From assembly GCA_003577305.1 (NCBI GenBank), contig QEVL01000007.1:186001-250000 (forward strand): 64,000 nucleotides of DNA. The letters run 5' to 3'. How positions within the stretch are numbered: position 1 is the first letter of the stretch; each line of letters begins with the position of its first letter. A model generated the notes under the pieces. The model was not told the origin of the DNA. It made no database searches and saw only the letters and a program-made list of their open reading frames with translations. This DNA comes from Burkholderiales bacterium (GTDB taxonomy: Bacteria; Pseudomonadota; Gammaproteobacteria; Burkholderiales; Burkholderiaceae_E). The position numbers and the translations under genes are program-made. Shown piece after piece: positions 35,547 through 44,289 of the stretch.

Positions 35547-37334
35547 TCAGAACAGCTCGGCCTCGACGTTCATCAGCGGCGCCGCCCCGGCGCGCGCGGT
35601 GCGGATCAGCATCGCGGTCTCGGGGAACAGCTTCGCGAAATAGAAGCGCGCGGTCGCGAGCTTGGAACGATAGACCGGATCCCCGGAATCGGCACGATCG
35701 AGCGCGATCCGCGCCATGCGCGCCCAGAAGTAGCCGAGCACCAGGTGGCCGATCACGCGCAGATAGTCGACCGCCGCCGCGCCCGCCTCGTCGGCGTTGC
35801 CGAACGCCTTCATGCCGACCTCCATCGTCAGCTTCTCGACTTTCTGCCCGAGGTCGGCCAGCGGGTCGATGAACTCGGCCATCTCCTCGTTCGTTCCCTC
35901 GGCCTCGACGAGCGCCGTGATCAGTTTTCCGAACTTGCGCAGCTTCGCCCCGTTGTCGCCGAGCACCTTGCGGCCGAGCAGGTCGAGCGCCTGGATCGCG
36001 TTCGTGCCCTCGTAGATCATGTTGATGCGGGCATCGCGCACGTACTGCTCCATCCCCCATTCGCGGATGTAGCCGTGGCCGCCGTAGACCTGCATGGCCA
36101 GGTTCGTGCACAGGAAGCCGTTGTCGGTGATGAACGCCTTGACCACCGGCGTGAGCAGCGCGAGCATGTCCTCCGCGTCCTTGCGCGCCTCGGCGTCGGG
36201 ATGCGTGAGCGCGATGTCGGCCTGCAGCGCGGTCCAGTAGGCGAACGCGCGCGAACCCTCGGCATAGGCCTTCTGCGTGAGCAGCATCCGGCGCACGTCC
36301 GGGTGCACGATGATCGGGTCGGCCGGCTTGTCGGGCGCCTTCGCGCCCGACAGCGAGCGCATCTGCAGCCGCTCCTTCGCGTAGTCGAGCGAGTTCTGGT
36401 AGGCGACTTCGGTCAGCCCGAGCGACTGCATGCCCACGCCGATGCGCGCCGCGTTCATCATCACGAACATCGCGTTCAGGCCCTTGTTGGGCTCGCCGAC
36501 CAGCCAGCCGGCGGCGCCGTCGAGGTCCATCACGCAGGTCGCGTTCGCGTGGATGCCCATCTTCTCCTCGAGCCGCGCGCAGCGCACGCCGTTGCGCGCG
36601 CCGGGCGAGCCGTCGGCGTTCGGGACGAACTTGGGCACGATGAAGAGCGAGATTCCCCTGGTGCCCGCCGGCGCGTCGGGCAGGCGTGCGAGCACCAGGT
36701 GCACGATGTTCGCGGCCAGGTCGTGCTCGCCCGACGAGATGAAGATCTTGGTGCCGGTGATCCGGTAGCTGCCGTCGCCTTGCGGCTCGGCCTTCGTGCG
36801 CAACAGGCCGAGATCGGTGCCGCTGTGCGGCTCGGTCAGGCACATCGTGCCGGTCCACTCGCCCGAGACCAGCTTCGGGATGTACAGCGCCTTCTGCTCG
36901 GGCGTGCCGTGCGCGTGCAGGCAGTCGTAGGCACCGTGGGTGAGCCCCGGGTACATCGCCCAGGCCTGGCTGCCCGAGTTCATCATCTCCTGGAACGCGA
37001 TGCCCACCGCCACCGGCAGCCCCTGCCCTCCGTACTGCGGATCGCAAGTGAGCGTCGGCCAGCCGGCCTGCCTGAACTGCTCCCAGGCCTGCCTGAAGCC
37101 CTTCGGCGTCGTGACCACGCCGCCCTCGGCCCAGCGGCAGCCCTCCTCGTCGCCGCTGCGGTTCAGCGGAAAGAGCACCTCGGCGCAGAACTTGCCGCCC
37201 TCCTCGATCACCTGGTCGATCAGCTCGCGACTGGTCTCCGCATACGGCGGCAGCGTCTTCAGGGTGCCCTCGACGTCGAGCAGTTCGTGCATCACGAACC
37301 GGATGTCGCGCAAGGGTGGGGTGTATCGGGCCAT
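35547..37334 (-). CDS. Acyl-CoA dehydrogenase (long form, DmdC/AcdA type)
   Basis: FAD enzyme for the first beta-oxidation step. At 595 residues it is the long form with an N-terminal extension (RYTPPLRDIRFVMHELLDVE) and C-terminal extra domain. Landmarks: MCLTEPHSGTDLG, TGTKIFISSGEHDL, and the catalytic base in MIYEGTNAIQ (Glu 442). GGAG precedes ATG 37334. First structural gene of the presumed acd-DUF2147-fadB-fadA operon and 49 bases after the TetR regulator. Confidence 0.94.
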   Translation of the reverse strand: MARYTPPLRDIRFVMHELLDVEGTLKTLPPYAETSRELIDQVIEEGGKFCAEVLFPLNRSGDEEGCRWAEGGVVTTPKGFRQAWEQFRQAGWPTLTCDPQYGGQGLPVAVGIAFQEMMNSGSQAWAMYPGLTHGAYDCLHAHGTPEQKALYIPKLVSGEWTGTMCLTEPHSGTDLGLLRTKAEPQGDGSYRITGTKIFISSGEHDLAANIVHLVLARLPDAPAGTRGISLFIVPKFVPNADGSPGARNGVRCARLEEKMGIHANATCVMDLDGAAGWLVGEPNKGLNAMFVMMNAARIGVGMQSLGLTEVAYQNSLDYAKERLQMRSLSGAKAPDKPADPIIVHPDVRRMLLTQKAYAEGSRAFAYWTALQADIALTHPDAEARKDAEDMLALLTPVVKAFITDNGFLCTNLAMQVYGGHGYIREWGMEQYVRDARINMIYEGTNAIQALDLLGRKVLGDNGAKLRKFGKLITALVEAEGTNEEMAEFIDPLADLGQKVEKLTMEVGMKAFGNADEAGAAAVDYLRVIGHLVLGYFWARMARIALDRADSGDPVYRSKLATARFYFAKLFPETAMLIRTARAGAAPLMNVEAELF

Positions 37335-37383
37335 GACTGCTACTCCAGCTTCGATGTGACGGTGTGAAGGGAAAGGGTCGGGG

Positions 37384-38097
37384 TCAGCGCGCGGCCTTTT
37401 CAGACCGAACGTTCGTGCGTTTTCGGGGGCGAGCCGATCGGGTTGCCGGCCGCCAGGAGTCGATCAGGCGCTCGAAGCTGCGGCGCGCACGCGCGACCGC
37501 GTCCGGGCTGTTCAACAGTCGGCCGTCGTGGTGCAGCACCAGGATCAGGCCGTACAACTGGAACAGCAGGTCCTGCGGATCGAGGTCCGCCGGCAGGTCG
37601 CCGGTCTCCACGGCCTGCTGGATCGCGCGCGCGAGCTCGCGCTGCCAGGAGCGCACCATCGCGACCAGCTCCTCGCGGACCGCACCGGGCCGGTCGTCGT
37701 ACTCGGTGGCGCCCGAGATCCAGATGCAGCCGCGCGCCGCCTCGATGACGGTGAGTTCGACCCAGCGCTCGAAGATCGCACGCAGCCGCGGCAGGCCGCG
37801 CCTCTCCTTCAGCGCGGGCAGCAGCACCTCGTCGACGAAACGCCGCTCGTAGGCCTTGAGCACCGCGATCTGCAGATCCTCGCGCGAGCCGAAGTGGGCG
37901 AACACGCCGCTCTTCGACATCCGCATCCGCTCGGCCAGCGCGCCGATCGTCAGGCCTTCGAGCCCGTTGCGCGCCGCGAGCCCGAGTGCCGCCTCGACGA
38001 TCGCGGCGCGCGTCTGCTCCCCCTTGCGCTGGGCGCCCGCAGTCCGGCGCCGCGCAACGGGCGTCGAGTCGGTCGCAGCGAACGGCGAACTGGCCAT
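37384..38097 (-). CDS. TetR-family regulator of the beta-oxidation genes
   Basis: 237 residues. The N-terminal helix-turn-helix (about 28-75) reads TRAAIVEAALGLAARNGLEG and LAERMRMSKSGVFAHFGSRE, a textbook TetR domain; the C-terminal ligand domain is of the TetR_C type with GCIWISGATEYDDRPG. TetR repressors of fatty acid degradation, releasing DNA on acyl-CoA binding, are known in betaproteobacteria. Its gene is followed by the acyl-CoA dehydrogenase operon. Candidate operators lie just before its start and in its own last codons. Confidence 0.88.
   Translation of the reverse strand: MASSPFAATDSTPVARRRTAGAQRKGEQTRAAIVEAALGLAARNGLEGLTIGALAERMRMSKSGVFAHFGSREDLQIAVLKAYERRFVDEVLLPALKERRGLPRLRAIFERWVELTVIEAARGCIWISGATEYDDRPGAVREELVAMVRSWQRELARAIQQAVETGDLPADLDPQDLLFQLYGLILVLHHDGRLLNSPDAVARARRSFERLIDSWRPATRSARPRKRTNVRSEKAAR
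37406..37418. promoter_or_regulatory. Candidate TetR operator upstream of the acyl-CoA dehydrogenase
   Basis: CGAACGTTCGTGC, with the palindrome CGAACGTTCG at its core, lies within the last codons of the regulator gene and about 72 bases upstream of the dehydrogenase start. It differs at one position from the site at 38107-38119; flanks are also similar (CC before, T-run after). Confidence 0.5.
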
Positions 38098-38106
38098 GGT
38101 GAGTCC

Positions 38107-38119
38107 CGAACGATCGTGC
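38107..38119. promoter_or_regulatory. Candidate TetR operator upstream of the regulator gene
   Basis: CGAACGATCGTGC, centred on the palindrome ACGATCGT, 10 bases upstream of the regulator ATG. Same 13-mer as 37406-37418 but for one base. Position suits autoregulation. Confidence 0.5.
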
Positions 38120-38240
38120 TTTTTTGGAAGCCTAACCGAAAGCGCGTCACCCGGGGCATTCGAAGGCGCGCCCGCCCTAGGGGATCCGCTCTATTGGTGC
38201 GGTGCAATGAAGCCTTCGCTGGCCGTCGGGCCTGCTCGCC

Positions 38241-38283
38241 GATCGGCGTGGCGCCGATCGACCCAAGGTGCTGCAGGTATAAT
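38241..38283 (+). promoter_or_regulatory. Perfect palindrome plus TATAAT box upstream of mscS
   Basis: GATCGGCG-TGG-CGCCGATC (38241-38259) is a perfect 8-bp inverted repeat. Nineteen bases further on is a consensus -10 TATAAT (38278-38283). No good -35 hexamer exists; the palindrome occupies that place, suggesting an activator-dependent promoter. Transcription would leave a leader of roughly 240 bases before the mscS gene. In the 430-base gap between the TetR gene and mscS I see no other gene and no recognised riboswitch. Confidence 0.4.
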
Positions 38284-38528
38284 CGCGCCTCGGCGCCCGA
38301 AGACGCCGTCGACCCAATCCGCGCTTCGCGCGATCGCGGGCACCTCACCGTGTTCGCCGCGCAGTGGCCTCGTGAATCACCGCAGAGGCTCTCGGCCATG
38401 CCACGGAGACGCGCGCCCGCTGGCCGCAGCAGTTCCTGCGCGCTTCGCGCCCTTGTCGAGGCGCGTGGGCGCCGCCGGCGCAGGCAGCGCCGCCAACGGC
38501 GGCCCGACGACAGGAGGCAAGTGGAAGA

Positions 38529-39452
38529 ATGCGCGACCGGCTGCTCGAACTGATGGCATTGATCGCTCCGTACGCGCCCGAAATGCGCGTCGCGGCATCG
38601 ATCGTCGGCGTGCTGCTGATGGCCTTCGTGCTGCGCCACGTCGTAAATCGGCTGCTGCGGGGCTACTTCGCCGGCGTGTCCGGCCGCGCTCCGTCGGTCG
38701 AGGAGCGGCGCCGCGTGGAGACGGTCGGCAAGGTGATGCGCCGCACCTCGTCGACGCTGATCATGGTGGTGGCCGTGCTGGTGATGCTCAGGCAGCTCGG
38801 AATCTCGATCGCACCGATCCTCGGCGCCGCCGGTGTCGTGGGCATCGCGGTGGGCTTCGGCGCGCAGAGCCTGATCAAGGACGTCTTCGCCGGATTCTTC
38901 CTGCTGGTCGAGAACCAGATCCGCGTGGGCGACGTCGTCGAGATCGCCGGCAAGTCGGGCGTGGTCGAGCAGCTGAGCCTGCGCCGCACCCGGTTGCGCA
39001 GCTACGACGGCAGCGTCCACTACATCTCGAACGGGCTGATCACGACGGTGACCAACATGTCGACCGAATTCGCGTTCGCGCTGGTCGACATCGGCGTGGC
39101 CTACCGGGAGGACGTCGACCGTGTCTTCGCGGTGATGCGCGAGACCGCGGAAGTGCTGCGCGAGTCGCCCGAATTCGGACCGAAGATCCTCGAGGCGATC
39201 GAGATCGCCGGCGTCGAGCAGTGGGCCGAGTCGGCAGTGATGATCCGCGCGCGCATCCGCACGCAGCCGCTCGATCAGTGGAGCGTGCGCCGCGAATACC
39301 TCAAACGGCTCAAGGCGGCGTTCGAGCGCGAGCGGATCTCGATTCCGTTCCCGCACCGCACGCTCGAGATCGGTGCCGGTTCGTTCGTCGCGCACGCCTG
39401 CGGTGGCGCCGATGCCGGCGTGCGGGGCGACCGCGTGGAGAGGGCTTCGTGA
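38529..39452 (+). CDS. MscS-family mechanosensitive channel
   Basis: 307 residues. Two to three membrane helices; the pore helix reads GAAGVVGIAVGFGAQSLIKD followed by the MscS beta domain FAGFFLLVENQIRVGDVVEI and a C-terminal alpha/beta domain. This is the small MscS form that opens at high membrane tension and vents ions on osmotic downshock. AGGAGG lies 10 bases before the ATG. It stands first in a string of four same-direction genes with the antiporter, YbdK and PuuD-like genes. Confidence 0.92.
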   Translation: MRDRLLELMALIAPYAPEMRVAASIVGVLLMAFVLRHVVNRLLRGYFAGVSGRAPSVEERRRVETVGKVMRRTSSTLIMVVAVLVMLRQLGISIAPILGAAGVVGIAVGFGAQSLIKDVFAGFFLLVENQIRVGDVVEIAGKSGVVEQLSLRRTRLRSYDGSVHYISNGLITTVTNMSTEFAFALVDIGVAYREDVDRVFAVMRETAEVLRESPEFGPKILEAIEIAGVEQWAESAVMIRARIRTQPLDQWSVRREYLKRLKAAFERERISIPFPHRTLEIGAGSFVAHACGGADAGVRGDRVERAS

Positions 39453-39507
39453 GTCCGCGGTCCGCCACGCGGCGCGTGCCGCCTGCACACCTGCGGAGAT
39501 CCCGACG

Positions 39508-40725
39508 ATGACCGGCGACAATCGCTCCGACCTGTTCTTCCTGCCGTCCTGGCCGCCCACGCCCGACGTGCTGCTCTGGGTCTCGCTGACGATCGTGCTC
39601 GCCGGGCTGCTCGGCGAATTCGTGTTCCGCTCGCTGAAGCTGCCGCGCGTGGTGGGCTACGCTGCCGTCGGGACCGCGATCTCGGCTTTCGGCGCCGGCA
39701 TCGGCAGCGCCGCGCTCGCACCCGGGCTGCGCCTGATCGTCGACCTCGGGTTGTCGCTGCTGCTCTTCGAACTCGGCGCGCGCATCAACCTGCGCTGGCT
39801 GCGCGCCAATCCGTGGCTGCTCGCCAACAGCCTGGTCGAATCGGTGCTGAGCTTCGCCGCGGTGCATCTCACGCTGGTCTGGCTGGGCACGGAATCCCGC
39901 GTGGCCGCCGCGGTCGCGTCGATCCTGGTCGCGACCTCGCCGGCGGTGGTGATGCGCGTCGCCTCCGAATTCAACGCTTCGGGACAGGTCACCGAGCGGA
40001 TGATCGTGCTCACCGGTCTGAACACCTTCTACGCGGTGCTCGCCTCGAAATTCGTCGTCGGCTGGCTGCACGCGGAGTTCGTCGGCAGCTGGTTCCGCAC
40101 GATCGCACATCCGCTGTACCTGCTGGCCGGATCGGCGGTCGTCGCTGCCCTGCTGGCCTGGTGCGTCTCGCTGATCGCGCGGCGCCTCGACCTGCGCAAC
40201 GAGAACTCCGCACTGCTCCTTCTCGGCATGATCCTGCTGGCACTGTCGCTCACGAAGATGGCCAACCTGTCGACGCTGCTGGTGCCGCTGCTGGCGGGCA
40301 CGATGCTTCGCAACAGCACCGAGCGACCGTGGGTCTGGCCACGTCACTTCGGCACCGCCGGCGGCGCGCTGGTACTGCTGCTGTTCGTCATCACCGGATC
40401 GGTCTGGTCGATGGACGCGCTGATGACGGGGGCCGCCCTGGGGATGGCCGCGATCCTCTCGCGGCTCGCCGCGAAGATCCTGGCGACGGCTGCGCTGGGG
40501 CGGCCCAGCGGCATCTCGATGCGCCAGGCGCTGGCGCTGGGCGTCGCGCTGATGCCCATTTCGGGCGCGGCACTGGTGATGATGGCCGACCTGCAGGCGA
40601 TCTACCCGGCGTTCGCCGCGCAGATGACCGGCATCGTGTTCAGCGCGGTGGCCGTGCTCGAGCTGCTTGGCCCGATCGCGGTACAGGCGGCACTGCGATA
40701 CGTGAACGAAGACAAGCTCCGCTGA
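39508..40725 (+). CDS. Cation/proton antiporter of the CPA2 type
   Basis: 405 residues, about 12-13 hydrophobic helices. LKLPRVVGYAAVGTAIS and LSLLLFELGARINLRWL in the first third are the KefB/RosB-like pattern; there is no C-terminal TrkA-N domain. It probably exchanges Na+ or K+ for H+ across the inner membrane. The ATG at 39508 has GGAG upstream. The next gene starts 18 bases after its stop. Confidence 0.85.
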   Translation: MTGDNRSDLFFLPSWPPTPDVLLWVSLTIVLAGLLGEFVFRSLKLPRVVGYAAVGTAISAFGAGIGSAALAPGLRLIVDLGLSLLLFELGARINLRWLRANPWLLANSLVESVLSFAAVHLTLVWLGTESRVAAAVASILVATSPAVVMRVASEFNASGQVTERMIVLTGLNTFYAVLASKFVVGWLHAEFVGSWFRTIAHPLYLLAGSAVVAALLAWCVSLIARRLDLRNENSALLLLGMILLALSLTKMANLSTLLVPLLAGTMLRNSTERPWVWPRHFGTAGGALVLLLFVITGSVWSMDALMTGAALGMAAILSRLAAKILATAALGRPSGISMRQALALGVALMPISGAALVMMADLQAIYPAFAAQMTGIVFSAVAVLELLGPIAVQAALRYVNEDKLR

Positions 40726-40743
40726 GAGCCGACGGAGACGCCC

Positions 40744-41859
40744 ATGCCACTGGAAGCCTTCGCCGAATCGCGCGCGCTCACGCTCGGGGTCGAGCTCGAG
40801 TTGCAGATCGTCGACGCGCACGACTACGACCTCTCGCACGGCGCGCGCGACCTGCTGCGCCTTGCCGCACGGCGCAGGCTGCCCGGGGAGGTGAAGCCCG
40901 AGATGACCGACAGCATGATCGAGCTGTCCACCGGCGTGTGCTCCGACTACGCCGGAATCCTGGCGCACCTGCGCGAGAGCCGCGACGTGCTGGTCGAGTG
41001 CGCCACGAAGCTGAACATCGGCCTGTCAGGGGGCGGCACGCACCCGTTCCAGGACTGGAGCCAGCGGCGCATCTTCGACACGCCGCGCTTCCACATGCTC
41101 TCGGAGCTCTACGGCTACCTGTCGAAGCAGTTCACGGTTTTCGGCCAGCACGTGCACGTCGGCTGCCCGGGACCGGACGCTGCGCTGGTGCTGCTGCACG
41201 GCCTGTCGCGTTTCATCCCGCACTTCGTCGCGCTGTCGGCGTCGTCGCCGTTCGTCCAGGGCACCGACACCGGCTTTCACTCCGCACGGCTGAACTCGGT
41301 GTTCGCCTTCCCGCTGTCGGGCCGCGCACCGTTCGCGCTCACCTGGGACGAATTCACCCGGTTCTTCGACAAGATGACCCGCACCGGCGTCGTGCAGAGC
41401 ATGAAGGACTTCTACTGGGACATCCGGCCGAAGCCCGAGTTCGGCACGATCGAGGTGCGGGTGCTCGACACCCCGCTCACCATCGAGAAAGCCGCCGCAC
41501 TCGCGGCGTACATCCAGTGCGTGGCGCGCTGGCTGAGCTTCGAGCAGCCGTTCCGGCCGGCCGAGGACGACTATCTCGTCTACACGTTCAACCGCTTCCA
41601 GGCCTGTCGCTTCGGCTTCGACGGCACCTTCGTCGATCCGCAGACCGGTGAGCACCACACGATCCGCGACGACATCACCCAGACGCTCGCCGCGATCGAG
41701 CACCACGCGATCGAGCTGGGCGCCGAGGATGCCTGCCGGCGCGTGCGCGACGACATCGGTGCGCTGGGCAACGACGCGACCTGGATCCGCGACACCTTCG
41801 AGCGCGAGCAGCTGCTGCCCGAGGTGGTGCGCCAGCAGTGCCTGCGCTGGAGCCGCTGA
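40744..41859 (+). CDS. ybdK: Carboxylate-amine ligase YbdK (glutamate--cysteine ligase type 2)
   Basis: 371-residue ATP-dependent ligase of the GCS2 family. Visible: [43 protein letters not shown] and [21 protein letters not shown]. YbdK-type enzymes have weak gamma-glutamylcysteine synthetase activity; the natural substrate is uncertain. The following glutamine-amidotransferase-fold hydrolase acts on gamma-glutamyl compounds, which suggests a linked role in gamma-glutamyl metabolism. Confidence 0.92.
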   Translation: MPLEAFAESRALTLGVELELQIVDAHDYDLSHGARDLLRLAARRRLPGEVKPEMTDSMIELSTGVCSDYAGILAHLRESRDVLVECATKLNIGLSGGGTHPFQDWSQRRIFDTPRFHMLSELYGYLSKQFTVFGQHVHVGCPGPDAALVLLHGLSRFIPHFVALSASSPFVQGTDTGFHSARLNSVFAFPLSGRAPFALTWDEFTRFFDKMTRTGVVQSMKDFYWDIRPKPEFGTIEVRVLDTPLTIEKAAALAAYIQCVARWLSFEQPFRPAEDDYLVYTFNRFQACRFGFDGTFVDPQTGEHHTIRDDITQTLAAIEHHAIELGAEDACRRVRDDIGALGNDATWIRDTFEREQLLPEVVRQQCLRWSR

Positions 41860-41865
41860 CCGTCC

Positions 41866-42660
41866 ATGGTTCCCCGGCCGCTGAAGATCGGCCTGTCGGC
41901 GCGACTGATGCACGCGCCGCCCATCGAACTGGGCTTTCGCGGCAAGACGCTGCAGTACCTGGAGCAGTCGATCGCGCACTGGATCATGTCGCACGGCGCC
42001 ATCGTGCTGATGATCCCGACGCTCGGAGCCGATGCCGGCGTGACCCGGCGCGGCATCCCGGTGCGCGCCTACGTGCGCGAGCTCGACGGGCTGGTGCTCC
42101 AGGGCGGGGCCGACGTCAGCCCGCGTTCGTACGGCAAGCAGCCGATGCGCGCCGACTGGGCGGGCGACATCGTGCGCGACCGCTACGAAATGGAGCTGCT
42201 GCACGAATTCATGGCGCAGGGCAAGCCGGTGCTGGGCATCTGCCGCGGCGCGCAGGTGCTCAACGTCGCACTCGGCGGCACGTTGTTCCAGGACATCGCC
42301 ACCCAATGCCCGGGCGCGATCGCGCACGTCGACAGCGACCTCTACGACGAACTGCAGCACGAGATCCGCTTCGAACCCGGATCGCGCCTGGCCGGACTGT
42401 ACACGGGCGTCAACGCTGCGCAGGTCACGAGCATCCACCACCAGGCGGTCGATCGCCTCGGCTCCGACCTGGTGGTCGACGCCCGCTCGAGCGCCGACGG
42501 GATCGTCGAGGCGATCCGCTGGCGCGGCGCCGGCTACGCGATGGGCCTGCAGTGGCACCCCGAGTTCCATGGCCACGTGCGCGGGCTGCTCGACAGCGCA
42601 CCGATCGTGCTCGATTTCCTGGCCGCGGCGCAGCGCATGCGCGAGACGGGCGACGGCTGA
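41866..42660 (+). CDS. Gamma-glutamyl-gamma-aminobutyrate hydrolase family protein (PuuD-like)
   Basis: 264-residue class I glutamine amidotransferase fold. The nucleophile elbow is PVLGICRGAQVLN (Cys 126) and the His/Glu pair is LQWHPEFH (His 231, Glu 233); LVLQGGADVSP is the oxyanion strand. PuuD enzymes hydrolyse gamma-glutamyl-GABA in putrescine use; no other put or puu gene is present here, so the exact substrate is open. It starts 6 bases after ybdK. Confidence 0.9.
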   Translation: MVPRPLKIGLSARLMHAPPIELGFRGKTLQYLEQSIAHWIMSHGAIVLMIPTLGADAGVTRRGIPVRAYVRELDGLVLQGGADVSPRSYGKQPMRADWAGDIVRDRYEMELLHEFMAQGKPVLGICRGAQVLNVALGGTLFQDIATQCPGAIAHVDSDLYDELQHEIRFEPGSRLAGLYTGVNAAQVTSIHHQAVDRLGSDLVVDARSSADGIVEAIRWRGAGYAMGLQWHPEFHGHVRGLLDSAPIVLDFLAAAQRMRETGDG

Positions 42661-42708
42661 TCGCCCGCCTCGCGGACCCCCGGGCGCGCGGTCGAAGCCG
42701 AAGCCCGA

Positions 42709-42978
42709 TCAGGTCGTGCGATCGGCGTCGACGGGCACCGAGACGATCCACCCCTCCACCGGATCGACCTCTTCGGGCAGGCCGTAGGGCCGGCTGCGTC
42801 GCTGCCAGCCCCAGGCCGCCTGCGCGAGACACAGCACCGCGTCGAGCCGGTCAGCGGCCGGATCGGCGATGCAGGCCTCGCGCAGCGCCGCAGATTCGAT
42901 CCGGCCGCTGGCCACGGTGACAGGCTTTCGGCGCGACGGCGCGCTGGTGAAGTCGACGCCGTGCAACGCGAGCTGCAT
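42709..42978 (-). pseudogene. DUF429 remnant with a large internal deletion
   Basis: 89 residues. The first 20 (QLALHGVDFTSAPSRRKPVT) match the start of DUF429 proteins, and the last 45 (DAVLCLAQAAWGWQRR, YGLPEEVDPVEGWIVSVP) match their C-terminus, but the roughly 150 residues in between are missing. The frame is still open. I read this as an in-frame deletion derivative, probably non-functional; a short real protein is possible. It sits 16 bases downstream of the cardiolipin synthase gene. Confidence 0.65.
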
Positions 42979-42994
42979 GGAAGCGGCCCGGCGT

Positions 42995-44260
42995 TCAGTA
43001 CCGGCCGGCCACGCCGCTGAGCGCCAGGCCGATGCGCAGCACCAGGAAGGCGAGCGCATTCATCAGGCGCACCGGCCACGGGCGGCGCTGGTGGCTCTGC
43101 AGCCGGATCGGCACGCCGCCGGCGTCGATCGCGGCATCCAGCCGCGCGCGCAACTGGCGGGCGAACCCGGCGTCGTGGATGCCGACGTTGGCCTCGCGCG
43201 CGAGCAGCAGCGAAAACGGGTCGATGTTGGACGAGCCGACCGTCGCCCAGTCGTCGACCACCGCCACTTTCGCGTGCAGGAAACTGCGCCGGTATTCGAT
43301 GATCTCGACGCCGCCGCGAAGCAGTTCGTCGTACAGCGCCTGCGCACCGTAGTGCGGCAGCCGGTATTCGACCTTTCCCTGCAGCAGCAGCCGCACCCGC
43401 ACGCCGCGCCGCGCGGCCGCCAGCAGCGCGCGCCGGAAGCGCACGCCGGGGAAGAAGTACGCGCTCGCGAGCAGCACTTCGCTGCGCGCGCGGCCGATCG
43501 CCCTCAGGTAGGCGCGCTCGATCGTGCGCCGGTGCCGAAGGTTGTCGCGCAGCATCAGCGCGGCGCGCACGCGCCCCGCCGGGGTGATCTCGCTGGGCAC
43601 CCACCACGGCAGCCGCGTGTGCGCTCCTTTCGTCCCGGGGTCGGCGCCGCGGTACAGCGAGCGGTTGACCGTATGGACCTCCCACCAAAGGCGGGCGGCG
43701 GCGACGTGCGCCTGCGCCACCAGCGGGCCGCGCACGCGCACTGCATAGTCGAGCCTGGGATGCTCGAGCCGCCCGTGTTTCGGATCGTGCCAGTCGTCGA
43801 GTATGTTGATGCCGCCGACGAAAGCGATGCATCCGTCGATCACCGCGAGCTTGCGGTGCAGCCGGCGCAGGCGCCGGCGGTCGAGCGCGAAGCGGCGGCG
43901 CTCCGGACGGAAGGTCTCGAACAGCACGCCGGCCTCGCGCAGCGCGCACGCCCACGGGTTGGCGTCGTCCGGGGTGCCGAACCCGTCGACGATGAGGTGC
44001 ACGGCGACGCCGCGCTGCGCCGCCGCGGCCAGCGCGTCGGTCATCCGGCGCCCGCTCGGGTCGTCGTTGTAGATGTAGGTTTCGAGGTAGACGCAGTCGC
44101 TCGCCGCTGCGATCGCGCCCTCGAGCGCCGGGAAGAACTCGGCCCCCGACTCGAGCAGCGTGACCTCGTGGCCGCCGCGCAGCGCCGGCTTCAGGCTCTC
44201 GTACCACGGCAGCGAAACGTACTTGCGCTCGGTCACGTCGCTCGCGATCGATGGGAACAC
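42995..44260 (-). CDS. clsB: Cardiolipin synthase B (phospholipase D family)
   Basis: 421 residues with two HKD motifs, HRKLAVIDGCIAFVGG and HAKVAVVDDWATVGSSN, the paired active-site halves of the PLD superfamily. ClsB makes cardiolipin from phosphatidylglycerol or phosphatidylethanolamine at the inner membrane; the C-terminus has one hydrophobic helix. No ATG fits: GTG 44260 or GTG 44236 (MTERKYVSLPW) are candidates, neither with a clear ribosome site. The upstream nuclease-family gene ends 29 bases before, the same pairing as ybhP-clsB in E. coli. Confidence 0.9.
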   Translation of the reverse strand: MFPSIASDVTERKYVSLPWYESLKPALRGGHEVTLLESGAEFFPALEGAIAAASDCVYLETYIYNDDPSGRRMTDALAAAAQRGVAVHLIVDGFGTPDDANPWACALREAGVLFETFRPERRRFALDRRRLRRLHRKLAVIDGCIAFVGGINILDDWHDPKHGRLEHPRLDYAVRVRGPLVAQAHVAAARLWWEVHTVNRSLYRGADPGTKGAHTRLPWWVPSEITPAGRVRAALMLRDNLRHRRTIERAYLRAIGRARSEVLLASAYFFPGVRFRRALLAAARRGVRVRLLLQGKVEYRLPHYGAQALYDELLRGGVEIIEYRRSFLHAKVAVVDDWATVGSSNIDPFSLLLAREANVGIHDAGFARQLRARLDAAIDAGGVPIRLQSHQRRPWPVRLMNALAFLVLRIGLALSGVAGRY

Positions 44261-44289
44261 GGCGTTCGCGGCGCCGTGCCCGCAGTGGT

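Noticed and set aside
38284..38528. Riboswitch or tRNA-like element in the leader of mscS
   Set aside because: Scanned for common conserved cores and a cloverleaf and found none; left as an uncharacterised leader.
37856..39511. Plus-strand frame of about 550 codons covering the TetR gene and mscS
   Set aside because: It is antisense to TetR and out of frame with the clear MscS protein; composition is not protein-like.
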